Notes: generated by a model from the sequence alone, not told the origin. 64,000 bases of DNA from Streptomyces sp. NBC_00659 (GCF_036226925.1 NZ_CP109031.1:7316001-7380000); one strand, 5' to 3'; shown: positions 25,636 through 34,700, numbered from the stretch's first letter. Translations and numbers: made by a program.

Positions 25636-27156
25636 CTACCGTGCCTCCTGGTCGCTGTCCGGGACGCGTGCCGCCCACATCGGCAGCCGCTCCGTCCGCC
25701 GCGGGCCCGATCCGCCCTGGCGGGCCGACCGCTCGTCCTGGCCGCGCAGCGCGGTGTTCAGCCCGTCCCACAGGGTGCCGTCGGTCCGGTCACGCGGATC
25801 GGGGTCGATCAGCACCACGCCGATCACCGCGATGCGCTGGTCCGCGAGCTGCCGTGCCACGGTGTGCAGCCATGCGGCGCTGCCGTGCCCGGCGCGTACG
25901 ACCAGCACGGTCCGCGTGCCGAGGTACTGCAGGTCGGTCCACGCGGTGCCGGGCGCCACCGAGCCGACTCCCACCCGGCGTTCCTGATGCGGCACGGACG
26001 CGGCACCTTCGCCGCTGACCACGGTCGGGTCTCCCGGCTTCGGGCGGCGCTTGGCGAGTTGCAGGCCGGGCAGACCGTCGACGACGACCACCGGCCCGTC
26101 CGCCGCCAGCGCCCTGGCGAGATCCAGGGCGAGCACGCTCGTGCTGCGCGCGGTGCCCAGTTCGAGCAGTGACACCGGTTCCGCGGAGGTGCGCGCGGTG
26201 CGCGCCAGGGATGTGGTGAGCCGTTCGCGTGCCAGCCGGATCCGCCGGCGCCGCCACAGCCGGCCCGACCGGCGGGGCAGCTCCGCGACGACCGAGGCGC
26301 CGAGGTTCGACGCGATCTCCCGGCGCAGCACGGGGCGGTCGGCCACCACCGAACCGACCGCGGCCACCGCGAGGCCGAGGACGAGGCCGAGGACGAGGCC
26401 GACCGCGGCGTTGGTGGCGGCGGCTTCGGGCAGGGAGTTCCGCACCGCGCTCGGGGCGTCCACGATCTGTGTGCCGGCGATGAGCTTCGGCGTGCCGATG
26501 CGCGCCTCGGCGGCGCGCTGGCCGAAGTCGGAGATCCGTGAGGTGAGTTCGGCCCGGCGGGCGAAGAGCGACTCCAGGTCCGCCGACGCCGTCGGCCCGC
26601 TCCGCGGCGATCCGTCCCCGATCGCCTTGTTGACCTGGGCGAGTTCGCCCTGCAGGCGGTCACGCTGGTCGAGCAGGGCCTTGGCCTCGGCGTCCGCGGC
26701 CGCCCGGATCCGCTTCACATGGTCCGCGACGAACGCGTCGGCCAGTGCCTTGGCGCGGGCCTCCGCGTCCGCGTCGCTGTCACCGGTCACCGTGATCTGC
26801 AGCAGGTTGTTGGTCAGGCCGATCCCCGTGTAGTCCTTCATGAAGTCCTCCGGCTTCTCCGGAGAGTGAAGGGACTTCAGGGCCCGGTCGGCGATCCGCG
26901 TGGTCTGGAGCAGCGCGACGTCGGTACGGATCAGCGTTCCGGGGTCGTTCGGCTGGTCCTCCTGATGCGCGACCAGCACCTTGGTCTCCGCGGTCGGCGG
27001 CGTCGGCAGCAGGACCGCCACCGCCGCGCCCACGAGCAGCCCCAGCAGCCCCACGGCACACCAGAAGCGGCGCCGTCTGCGCACCGCCACCACCAGCGCC
27101 TGCAGATCCAGCAGCGGAGCGGCGGCCGACGACTCCGCAGTCGTACTCGTCGTCAC
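25636..27156 (-). CDS. Wzz-like chain-length protein with degenerate BY-kinase-like domain
   Basis: A 506-residue membrane protein. One membrane segment is at about 34-50 and a second at about 250-270. Between them is a Wzz-type extracytoplasmic region with coiled-coil character. The cytoplasmic C-terminus resembles CpsD/Wzc kinases (LLELGTARSTSVLALDLARAL, VVVVDGLPG), but the Walker A lysine motif (GxxxxGK[ST]) is replaced by GTARSTS. There is no tyrosine-rich tail. It is probably a regulator of chain length or export without kinase activity. GTG start, with a GTGA overlap with the other Wzz gene. Confidence 0.8.
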   Translation of the reverse strand: MTTSTTAESSAAAPLLDLQALVVAVRRRRRFWCAVGLLGLLVGAAVAVLLPTPPTAETKVLVAHQEDQPNDPGTLIRTDVALLQTTRIADRALKSLHSPEKPEDFMKDYTGIGLTNNLLQITVTGDSDADAEARAKALADAFVADHVKRIRAAADAEAKALLDQRDRLQGELAQVNKAIGDGSPRSGPTASADLESLFARRAELTSRISDFGQRAAEARIGTPKLIAGTQIVDAPSAVRNSLPEAAATNAAVGLVLGLVLGLAVAAVGSVVADRPVLRREIASNLGASVVAELPRRSGRLWRRRRIRLARERLTTSLARTARTSAEPVSLLELGTARSTSVLALDLARALAADGPVVVVDGLPGLQLAKRRPKPGDPTVVSGEGAASVPHQERRVGVGSVAPGTAWTDLQYLGTRTVLVVRAGHGSAAWLHTVARQLADQRIAVIGVVLIDPDPRDRTDGTLWDGLNTALRGQDERSARQGGSGPRRTERLPMWAARVPDSDQEAR

Positions 27157-28520
27157 CCTGAACTTCCCTTCGCGTCGTGGCCGACCGCGAGCACCGGCGT
27201 GGAGGTGTTCCGGGGACGGCCGGCGGACCGCGCCGGCAGGGCCCGGACCATGCCGGCGAGGACGATGCCGACGATCTCGTACTTGGCGTCCGCACAGGCC
27301 TCGGCGATGCCCGCGAGCTCCCCCGCGGTCCAGCTGCCCGGGCTGAGCACGACCAGGGCACCGGACTCGTTGCCGCGGTCCGGCACCAGCGGATGGGACA
27401 CGGAGACCCCCACCATCCGCAGCACGGGATCGCCTTCCGCCTCCGCGACGAGCTGACCCGCGGCCCGGCGGGCGATCTCGTCGCCTTCCGGGAAGACGAC
27501 CAGCAGCCCCCGCGGAGCGGGCAGCAGGTCCCGGAGACGGGTACACACCCGCCGGTAGCGGATCTGCCTGCTGACCTCGTCGCCGGAGGCCTGCGGGGCC
27601 GGTATGTCCCAGCGGACGTCGACGCCCAGCAGCCGGCGGATCGTGGCCCGCGGGCCACGGCCCTCCGGCCGGTGCGCGGACCGTTCACCGGGAACGTCGA
27701 CGGTCCCCAGCAGCGCCGCGCCCAGCGCCGCGGCGATCTCCGGCTGGGTGCGCAGCCGGCGGCTCATCCGGGCCGCGGTGAGATGGCCGACGACCCCGAG
27801 CAGGAAGAACAGCAGCGCCCCGGCGACGACGAGCTGGATCCTGGTCGGCGGTGCCTCGCCGGTCGGCCGGGCGGCCGACCCCATCACGACCATGTTGGCC
27901 CTGCCGGCGGAGGGGTCGGCCTGGTCCAGCTTGCCGATGGCCTCCTGGAGCGTGGTACGCAGCTTCTCGAGCTCGGTGCGGGCCTGCACGCTCTCCACGG
28001 TCTGCCCCGGATCGGCGGCGTCGGCCAGCTCGGTGATGCGACGGCTGGTCTGCACCACCGTCTGCTGCAGTGCCTCGCGCTGCGCCGCCGCCTCGGGGTC
28101 GGTGTTGTCGTCCACGATCCGCGCGGCGAACGTGACGAACTGCTTGGCCACCTGGTCGGCGAGCTGCTGCGCGCGCTCCGGGGTCTCGGCCGTGCCCGAG
28201 ATCTTGATGATGTTCCCGTCGGCGGTCTTGGCGCTCACCCGGTCCCGGAGCTCGCTGTTGCTGACCCCGGACCAGTGCAGCGCGGCGGCCGCCTGGTCGA
28301 CCACGACCGAACTGGTCGCGATCTCCTCCTGGGTCACCAGCTCGCGCTCCTCCCAGGCGCCCGGCAGCAGTACCGATGCCGACGTCGTGTAGCGCGGCGG
28401 GAAGAGCAAGGACGTGCCGTACCCGGCGAGCGCGCCCACCAGGGCGAGGACGGTGAGGAGCCGCCAGCGCCGACGGATGATCCGCCCGATCGTGACCAGG
28501 CGTATCGTGTCATCGTTCAA
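27153..28520 (-). CDS. Wzz-like chain-length determinant protein
   Basis: A 455-residue protein. Membrane segment 1 is at about 20-40 and segment 2 at about 228-248, with an extracytoplasmic helical region between them. The cytoplasmic tail has a Rossmann-like fold (RGLLVVFPEGDEIARRAAG, GALVVLSPGSW, IVGIVLAGMV) that resembles BY-kinase domains but lacks a P-loop. Together with the next gene it forms a Wzz pair. The start is TTG 28520, overlapping the glycosyltransferase stop by 11 bases. Confidence 0.8.
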   Translation of the reverse strand: MNDDTIRLVTIGRIIRRRWRLLTVLALVGALAGYGTSLLFPPRYTTSASVLLPGAWEERELVTQEEIATSSVVVDQAAAALHWSGVSNSELRDRVSAKTADGNIIKISGTAETPERAQQLADQVAKQFVTFAARIVDDNTDPEAAAQREALQQTVVQTSRRITELADAADPGQTVESVQARTELEKLRTTLQEAIGKLDQADPSAGRANMVVMGSAARPTGEAPPTRIQLVVAGALLFFLLGVVGHLTAARMSRRLRTQPEIAAALGAALLGTVDVPGERSAHRPEGRGPRATIRRLLGVDVRWDIPAPQASGDEVSRQIRYRRVCTRLRDLLPAPRGLLVVFPEGDEIARRAAGQLVAEAEGDPVLRMVGVSVSHPLVPDRGNESGALVVLSPGSWTAGELAGIAEACADAKYEIVGIVLAGMVRALPARSAGRPRNTSTPVLAVGHDAKGSSG

Positions 28521-29784
28521 CGGTGCGGCCTCCGCCCTGTGCCCGGTCAGGATCGTCCGCCGACGCCGGGGCGTGGTCGCGGCAGGCGGCGGCGTAGGCC
28601 GCGAGCAGGGACGCCTGGGAGTTGCGCCAGGAGAGCGGGCCGCTGATCCGCTCCTGGCCGATCTTGCCCATCAGAGCGCGCTTCTCCGGATCGTCCAGCA
28701 GCAGCCCGATGAGCCTCGCGAACTCGGCCTCGTCGTTGGCGGGCGCGTAGACGGCGGCGTCACCGGCGGAGACGCGCGCCTCCCGGAGGTCGAAGGAGAC
28801 GAGCGGCCTGCCCATCACCATGTACTCCAGGACCTTGTTCATGGTCGAGACGTCGTTGAGCGGGTTGTGCGGGTCGGGGGAGAGGCACACGTCCGCGGTG
28901 GACAGGTAGCGCACCAGGTCCGCGTCCGGGATCCGTCCGGTGAACTGCACCTGCTCCGAGAGCCCGAGCTGCCGGGACAGCTCCACCATCGCCTCGAAGG
29001 TGTCGCCGCCGCCGACGAACACCGCGTGCCAGTCGGTCCGCCCGACCTCGTCGCGCAGTTTCGCCAGAGCCCGCAAGGCGTAGTCGACGCCGTCCTGCGG
29101 GCCCATGACCCCGAGGTAGCACAGCAGATGGGGCTTGCCGCGCTTCAGCTCCGGCTCGGGCGGTACGGGGTGGAACCGGTCGATGTCGGGCGCGCTGCGC
29201 ACCACGAAGACGTCCTCGGGCCGTCGGCCGCCGCGGCGCACCGCGACGTCCCGGTAGCTCTCGTTCGTGGCGAGCACGACGTCCGCGGCCCGGTAGGTCA
29301 TCCGTTCCAGCGCGCACACACCGCGGTAGAGCAGGTCCTTGCCGCGGCCGAACCGCGACAGGTACAGCTCGGGCACCAGGTCGTGCTGGTCGAAGACGAA
29401 CCGCGCTCCGCGCCGCTTCAGCCACCGCGCGGGCAGGAACAGGAGGTCGGGCGGATTGCAGGCGTGCACCACGTCGACCGGGCCGATCTTCCGGGCCAGT
29501 CGCATGGTGTGCCACAACGCCGATCCGTACTCCCGCAGATAGCCGGCCGGTCCGCCGGTGGCGGCGCGCAACGGGTAGCGGTGGATCCGCACCCCGTCGA
29601 TCACCGCCTCCGGCTCCGTGTCCCGCTTGCTGCCCTGGGGACAGATGACGTGCACCGTCCAGCCAGCGTCGCGCAGGGTCGTGCATTCCTGCCACACCCG
29701 TCGGTCGAAGGGCACCGACAGGTTCTCCACCAGGATCAGCGCGCGCCGGTCAGGCCGGTCGCCGCTGGTCGTGTCACCAAGCAA
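28510..29784 (-). CDS. Family 4 glycosyltransferase
   Basis: A 424-residue GT-B enzyme. The N-terminal domain has LILVENLSVPFDRRVWQE (the WbuB/GT4-like opening) and HACNPPDLLFLPA (about 109). The donor domain has LLCYLGVMGPQDGVDYAL and EYMVMGRPLVSFDL (about 345). It likely adds an early sugar, since the gene follows the sugar 6-dehydrogenase. The only plausible start is TTG 29784, overlapping the dehydrogenase stop by 11 bases. Confidence 0.86.
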   Translation of the reverse strand: MLGDTTSGDRPDRRALILVENLSVPFDRRVWQECTTLRDAGWTVHVICPQGSKRDTEPEAVIDGVRIHRYPLRAATGGPAGYLREYGSALWHTMRLARKIGPVDVVHACNPPDLLFLPARWLKRRGARFVFDQHDLVPELYLSRFGRGKDLLYRGVCALERMTYRAADVVLATNESYRDVAVRRGGRRPEDVFVVRSAPDIDRFHPVPPEPELKRGKPHLLCYLGVMGPQDGVDYALRALAKLRDEVGRTDWHAVFVGGGDTFEAMVELSRQLGLSEQVQFTGRIPDADLVRYLSTADVCLSPDPHNPLNDVSTMNKVLEYMVMGRPLVSFDLREARVSAGDAAVYAPANDEAEFARLIGLLLDDPEKRALMGKIGQERISGPLSWRNSQASLLAAYAAACRDHAPASADDPDRAQGGGRTVER

Positions 29785-31090
29785 GGCCCATGTATCCCGG
29801 TTCGGTCCGGCGCGCGTCGGCGTCGGGAAGGTGGATGAGATCGACGATCATCGGGCCGTCGCCGTGGGGCAGCGCCGACAGCACGGCCGGGTCCCTGGTT
29901 CCGACCAGGCACACCTCCGCGTGTTCCAGCACCTCGTCGACGGAGTCCGCGAGCAGCTGCGCGAGGTGCGGCAGCCGGGTCTCGATGTATTCGCGGTTCG
30001 CGCCGAGCAGCCGGGAGAGGCTCACGTTGGCGTCGTGGATCCGCAGGTCGTACCCCTTGCCGAACAGCCTCTCCGCCAGCTCGACGAGCGGGCTCTCGCG
30101 GAGGTCGTCGGTGCCGGGTTTGAAGGACAGCCCGAACAGGCCGACCCGGCGCTTGCCGGTGCGCTCGACCATCTCCACCGCGCGCTGCAGATGGTCGGAG
30201 TTGGAGGGCAGCACGTGGGAGAGGATGGGCACCGAGACGTCCGCCCGCTGCGCCGCGTGGACCAGGCTGCGCAGGTCCTTGGGCAGGCACGAGCCGCCGA
30301 AGGCGAAACCGGGCCGCAGATAGGCGGGGCTGATGTTCAGCTTGCGGTCGGCCAGGAACACGTCGATCACCTGGTGCGAGTCCACCCCGAGGGCCTGGCA
30401 CACCGCGCCCAGCTCGTTCGCGAAACCGATCTTGAGGCCGTGGAAGGCGTTGTCCGCGTACTTGATCGCCTCGGCCACGGGGATCGGCACCCGGAACACC
30501 TCGCCGGGCAGTCCCTCGTACAGGGCCGCCACCACATCGCCGCTCGCCGCGTCGAGTTCGCCGATGACGGTCTTCGGCGGGTCGAAGAAGTCCCGCACGC
30601 TCGTGCCCTCGCGCAGGAACTCCGGGTTGACCGCGACCCCGACGTCCACGCCGGCCGTTCCGCCGACGTACTTCTCCAGGATCGGCACCAGCAGGTTCAG
30701 GCAGGTGCCCGGGAGCATGGTGCTGCGGAACACCACGGTGTGCCGCCCGCCCCGCTCGGCCAGCGCGGCACCGATCTCCTCGGTGACCCGCTCCAAGTAC
30801 GTGGTGCACAGGCTGCCGTTGGGCTCCGAGGGCGTGCCCACGCAGATCAGCGACACCTCGCTGTCCGCGATCGCCTCACGGACGTCGGTGGTGGCGCGTA
30901 AGGCCCCGCTCCCCACGACGTCGGCGACGAGCTCGCCGATCCCCTCCTCGACCACCGGGGCCTTGGCGTCGTTGACCAGGTCGACCTTCACCTGGTTGAC
31001 GTCCACGCCGATGACCTCGTGGCCCTGGCCGGCCAGGCACGCGGCCGACACACAGCCCACGTAACCGAGCCCGAAAACGCTGACCTTCAT
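29774..31090 (-). CDS. UDP-glucose/GDP-mannose 6-dehydrogenase family, AlgD-like
   Basis: A 438-residue nucleotide-sugar dehydrogenase. It has the NAD site FGLGYVGCVSAACLAGQGHEV from residue 5, NPEFLREGT (about 157) and active-site Cys in FAFGGSCLPKDLRSL (about 265). The segment GLSFKPGTDDLRESPLVELAE and the YIET.LPHL region read very close to alginate GDP-mannose dehydrogenase AlgD, more than to UDP-glucose dehydrogenases. It oxidises C6 to give a uronic acid donor. The ATG at 31090 has a GGGAGGAA site. Substrate assignment to GDP-mannose is inference. Confidence 0.87.
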   Translation of the reverse strand: MKVSVFGLGYVGCVSAACLAGQGHEVIGVDVNQVKVDLVNDAKAPVVEEGIGELVADVVGSGALRATTDVREAIADSEVSLICVGTPSEPNGSLCTTYLERVTEEIGAALAERGGRHTVVFRSTMLPGTCLNLLVPILEKYVGGTAGVDVGVAVNPEFLREGTSVRDFFDPPKTVIGELDAASGDVVAALYEGLPGEVFRVPIPVAEAIKYADNAFHGLKIGFANELGAVCQALGVDSHQVIDVFLADRKLNISPAYLRPGFAFGGSCLPKDLRSLVHAAQRADVSVPILSHVLPSNSDHLQRAVEMVERTGKRRVGLFGLSFKPGTDDLRESPLVELAERLFGKGYDLRIHDANVSLSRLLGANREYIETRLPHLAQLLADSVDEVLEHAEVCLVGTRDPAVLSALPHGDGPMIVDLIHLPDADARRTEPGYMGLAW

Positions 31091-31163
31091 GACCCGTTCC
31101 TCCCCCAGGGCAGACCCTTGCGGCCTGCCGTACACGCGCCTGCCGGACGACACCCTCCGCGCA

Positions 31164-32642
31164 TCAATAGGCCCCCTGCCCGTAGAGCACCGCACGCAGC
31201 GTCTTCCACAAGATCACTGTGTCCAGGGCGAGCGACCAGTCCTCCACGTACCGCAGGTCCAGCCGCACCGCCTCCTCCCACGACAGGTCGCTGCGTCCGC
31301 TGATCTGCCACAGGCCGGTCAGTCCGGGCTTGACCAGCAGCCGCCGACGGATGTCCGGGCCGTACGCGGCGGACTCCTCAGGCAACGGAGGCCGCGGACC
31401 GACGAGCGACATCGATCCGGTCAACACGTTGAAAAGCTGCGGGAGTTCGTCGATCGAGTACCGGCGCAGCACCGCTCCGACCCGGGTCACCCGCGGATCC
31501 CGGCGGACCTTGAACAACAGACCGGCACCCTCGTCGAGGCCGGCCAGCTCCGCACGTGCCTTGTGGGCCCCGGAGACCATGGTGCGGAACTTGAGGATCG
31601 TGAACTCGCGGCCGTTCTTGCCGACCCGGCGCTGCTGGTAGAACGCTCCGCCCCGGCTGTCGAGGAGCACGAGCAGTCCGACGAACACCATCAGCGGCGC
31701 GAACAGTAACAACAGGACGGCCGCGCCCAGCCGGTCGACGACCACCTTGACCGCCCGGCGGCCCCCGGTGAACGTCGGCATGCTGACCCGCAGCAGCGGG
31801 ATCCCGAGCACCGCGTCGACGTGCAGCCGCGGACCGGCCACCTCCATCAGCACGGGGGCCACGACCATCTCGGCGTCGCTGCCCTCGAGGTTCCAGGCCA
31901 GTCGTTGCAGCCGGTCCGGCGACCAGTGCGGGTCCGGGGTGACCGCGACGACGCGATAGCCGTCGCGGTGCACGTGGGTCGCGACGTCCGCCAGCAGCCC
32001 GACGACCGGCACTCCGTCCAGCTCGTCACCGTCGAGCCCGTGACCGTCGGTCGTGCACACCGCCTCCACCCGCCAGCCGAGGTGCGGGAACTTACGGGTC
32101 CGGGTGACCAGGTCGTGCAGGGTCGCCGGGCTCCCGGCGGCGAGCACCGGTCGCAGGCACCGTCCTTCCTTACGTTGCTTGTGCAGCCACAGGCGCAGCA
32201 GATAGCGCACGGTCATCGTGACGAGCGCGATCGCGGGGATCGCGACGAAGATCCAGAGTTTGATGTTGCGCGAGGTGAGCGCGATCCCGCCGAGCGCCAG
32301 GACGACGGTCGCCGCGAACAGCGAGCGTCCTAACCGGCGGAATTCCTCCGCGCCCTGGCCGAGCACGGCCGGAGCCCACGCCCGGCTCACCGCTAACGCC
32401 CCCAGCACCAGCAGTTCGGTGCCGAACGCGAGGATGCCCCATTTCTCGTGCCAGTTGGCCGCGTCCCGGGCCCCGAAGAAGTTGCCGATCGCCGCCACCA
32501 CGAAGGCGGTGGCGATCATGTCGCTGGTGATCACGGTACGGCGGTACCGCTGCTCCCAGTCGGTCGCAGGCTGATTGACCCCCCCGTTCGTCAGACGCTC
32601 GCGCGCAGACGGAAACGGGCGTACTAGTCCCCCTTGCCGCAC
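31164..32642 (-). CDS. Undecaprenyl-phosphate sugar phosphotransferase (exopolysaccharide initiation)
   Basis: A 492-residue polyprenyl-phosphate phosphoglycosyltransferase of the WbaP/WcaJ type. The N-terminal half has four to five membrane segments and a soluble nucleotide-binding-like region. The C-terminal catalytic domain has a membrane helix, then QQRRVGKNGREFTILKFRTM, SIDELPQLFNVLTGSMSLVGPRP and VKPGLTGLWQISGRS. It loads the first sugar phosphate on the lipid carrier. It is the first gene of the operon, 73 bases before the dehydrogenase. The start is GTG 32642, with a GGGGGG site. No closer ATG fits the expected N-terminus. Confidence 0.88.
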   Translation of the reverse strand: MRQGGLVRPFPSARERLTNGGVNQPATDWEQRYRRTVITSDMIATAFVVAAIGNFFGARDAANWHEKWGILAFGTELLVLGALAVSRAWAPAVLGQGAEEFRRLGRSLFAATVVLALGGIALTSRNIKLWIFVAIPAIALVTMTVRYLLRLWLHKQRKEGRCLRPVLAAGSPATLHDLVTRTRKFPHLGWRVEAVCTTDGHGLDGDELDGVPVVGLLADVATHVHRDGYRVVAVTPDPHWSPDRLQRLAWNLEGSDAEMVVAPVLMEVAGPRLHVDAVLGIPLLRVSMPTFTGGRRAVKVVVDRLGAAVLLLLFAPLMVFVGLLVLLDSRGGAFYQQRRVGKNGREFTILKFRTMVSGAHKARAELAGLDEGAGLLFKVRRDPRVTRVGAVLRRYSIDELPQLFNVLTGSMSLVGPRPPLPEESAAYGPDIRRRLLVKPGLTGLWQISGRSDLSWEEAVRLDLRYVEDWSLALDTVILWKTLRAVLYGQGAY

Positions 32643-33508
32643 AGAACCCCCCAGGTTCCAGTGGTTCGACGTGTTCGCCTAACACTGTTCCTCGCTCCGG
32701 AAGGCACCCCAGCCTCCCGCGGCGCGCCGCGCTGTTCCTCCCCCCGGGAGGCCCCCGCCTCCCGCGCCGCGCTGATCATCCCCCCGGGAGGCACCGCCTC
32801 CCGTCCAGCGAACACCCGCTGTTTCAGGGCTATTTGAGCAACTCGCCCTATCGGCAGCGGACTTGCACTCCAGCCGGACTTCCGAGGACTCCCGGAACCC
32901 GTCGAGACCCCGGGTGCTCCCCGCACCCGACCCCCTTCAGGGCCCCAAGAACCGACCACCCCCAAGTCCCGCGTCGAGGAGGCCAATGCTGGCATTCCCG
33001 GCGCCGGACCTATAGATCATTATTGGTCGCCTCGTGTCCGAACAGCTGAAGCACGGTCAATCTAGACCATCGGGGCCGTTATGAAGAGGGGGATGTGTGG
33101 AATTTGTGCCCAAGATTTGAGGCCGGATCCGCTGACGGTTGTCCGCCTACGGGCGCTTTGGTGTCATCGCGCCGCTCTGGGCGGCTCGTCCGGCACCCGG
33201 GCCCGGCGTGTGCGAGCTCCGACCTGCGAGCCTCAACAGGCCTTCTACGGCGCGTAGTTAGGCGACTACGGCCGCCGGCGGGCCCGCACTCCCGGTGCGG
33301 CTCCGGCATGTGACTGAAATTCATGCCGTAGATCGTCCCGGCGTTGGGTACAGCGCGGCAGCCATGCGTGTCGGCTGGGGCGGTCGGATCGTGGTCAGTG
33401 CGTTTGGAGGAGGCGGCGCGCGAGTGTCATGGTCATTGGCCTCCGGTATTACTCGGTGAGCAAGCGATCAGTCGCTGCGGGAGCCGGATCGTGAGGGTGG
33501 GGGAGTGC
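32643..33508. other. Intergenic region upstream of the polysaccharide operon
   Basis: About 865 bases without a convincing gene. It holds the triple hairpin repeat and an AT-richer stretch at about 33005-33110 that is the likeliest promoter zone for the minus-strand operon (a TTGACC on the minus strand at about 33060 could be a -35 box, but no clear -10 was matched). The end near 33500 carries the ribosome binding site of the plus-strand gene at 33509. Confidence 0.45.
32685..32810 (-). repeat. Triple tandem repeat with hairpins in the operon leader
   Basis: Three tandem units at 32685-32731, 32732-32771 and 32772-32810. Each begins CTG(T/A)TC(C/A)TC and contains GCCTCCCG and/or CGGGAGGC arms able to pair as GC-rich hairpins. 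The block lies 43-168 bases upstream of the initiating transferase start, on the transcribed side, so it is probably in the 5' leader of the operon. A regulatory (attenuation or RNA stability) role is inference. Confidence 0.5.
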
Positions 33509-34663
33509 ATGACTGACCAGCCGGTGTTCGTCCTGGGCGAGGAACTACGGGCGCTGGAACGTGCCGGGTTCGAGACCGAGGCAGAGTTCCAGGAACTTCT
33601 CGCGCGCCATCCGCGGGTGCTGGACTTCGGCACGCTCGCGGACGGCCGGCCCCTGCGGCTGGTGCTGGTGGCCCGGGAGATGGGGATTCCGACGGGCACG
33701 GAGAGCGGGTCGGCGTACTGGCTGGACCATCTCTTCGTCGACGCCGACGGTGTGCCGACGCTGGTGGAGGTCAAGCGGGCCACCGATACCCGGATCCGGC
33801 GTGAGGTCGTCGGGCAGATGCTGGACTACGCGGCGAACGCCGCCCGTTACTGGCCGGCCGCACTGTTGCAGCGGTCCTTCGAGGACACCTGCGTCAAGGA
33901 CGGGCGTCCACTGGAGGAGGCGTACGGGGAGCTCCTGGGCGAGCGTTCCGCGGACGAGTTCTGGTCGACGGTCGAGGAGCGGTTGGCCGCCGGGCAGATG
34001 CGGTTGCTGTTCGTTGCCGACAGGATTCCGCTGGAGCTGCGGGCGATCGTCGAGTTCCTCAACCGGCAGATGCGGCAGACGGATGTGTACGCGGTCGAGC
34101 TGACCCAGTACCGCGGCGGGGGAGACCGTGACCTTCGTGTCCTCGTCCCGCGCATTCACGGGGAGGTCGCCACGGCGGCGAAGTCCCCCTCCGGTCGCCG
34201 CACCACGCAGCGGACCACGCGGGCCGAGATGGACGCGGCGATTCAGTCCCGCCCCGATCCGGAGGTACGGCGGATCGCGACCGCCCTGCTCGATCACGCG
34301 GCGGCCGACGGGCGACCGGAGGGCGGAACAGCCAAGTACCGGAGCATGTCCGTCTACTACCCCGTCTCCGGGCGGCAGGTGCCGGTGTGGACCCTGTCCC
34401 TGCAGGACGGCCCGGTGAGGGACGACCTTGCCTTCGCCTTCGGTTCGATCACCTATCACCTCGGCCGCGAGCGGGCGGCAGCGTTCGCTGCTTCCCTGCC
34501 GGCCGTCCCCGGCCTGGCGGAGAGGCTGGAGGCTCTACCGGACAAGGCGTACAACGCGTGGCCGTCCGTCTCCCTGACCACGCTCGCCGCCGCGCCCGGC
34601 GCCTTGGAAGACATCCTGTCCGCGGTGGAGAGGCTCATCGACGGTCGGGAGTCCTCCGCCTGA
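33509..34663 (+). CDS. PD-(D/E)XK nuclease-like protein, function unknown
   Basis: A 384-residue protein. The N-terminal part resembles the endonuclease-like DUF91/NucS fold: YWLDHLFVDADGVPTLVEVKRATD (about 70-93, quoted here as the key D...EVK pattern) followed by the basic helix IRREVVGQMLDYAAN. These are the residues of a PD-(D/E)XK metal site. The rest includes a linker (SPSGRRTTQRTTR) and a C-terminal domain from about 255 that I do not recognise. It could be a nuclease or a defence protein. No partner gene is evident. The ATG at 33509 follows a GGGGGAG site and was preferred to the longer frame from 33344. Confidence 0.65.
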   Translation: MTDQPVFVLGEELRALERAGFETEAEFQELLARHPRVLDFGTLADGRPLRLVLVAREMGIPTGTESGSAYWLDHLFVDADGVPTLVEVKRATDTRIRREVVGQMLDYAANAARYWPAALLQRSFEDTCVKDGRPLEEAYGELLGERSADEFWSTVEERLAAGQMRLLFVADRIPLELRAIVEFLNRQMRQTDVYAVELTQYRGGGDRDLRVLVPRIHGEVATAAKSPSGRRTTQRTTRAEMDAAIQSRPDPEVRRIATALLDHAAADGRPEGGTAKYRSMSVYYPVSGRQVPVWTLSLQDGPVRDDLAFAFGSITYHLGRERAAAFAASLPAVPGLAERLEALPDKAYNAWPSVSLTTLAAAPGALEDILSAVERLIDGRESSA

Positions 34664-34676
34664 TCGCCTGCGCTGC

Positions 34677-34700
34677 GGAAGGACTCAGAGCAGTCCTTCC
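34677..34700 (+). terminator. Rho-independent-type hairpin
   Basis: Perfect 9-bp stem GGAAGGACT / AGTCCTTCC with a 6-base loop, 13 bases after the stop of the nuclease-like gene. No U-tract is visible, which is usual for high-GC actinobacterial terminators. Confidence 0.6.

Noticed and set aside
33005..33110. A sigma-70 promoter for the polysaccharide operon
   Set aside because: A TTGACC-like -35 exists but no properly spaced -10 was matched, so it is only noted as a likely zone.
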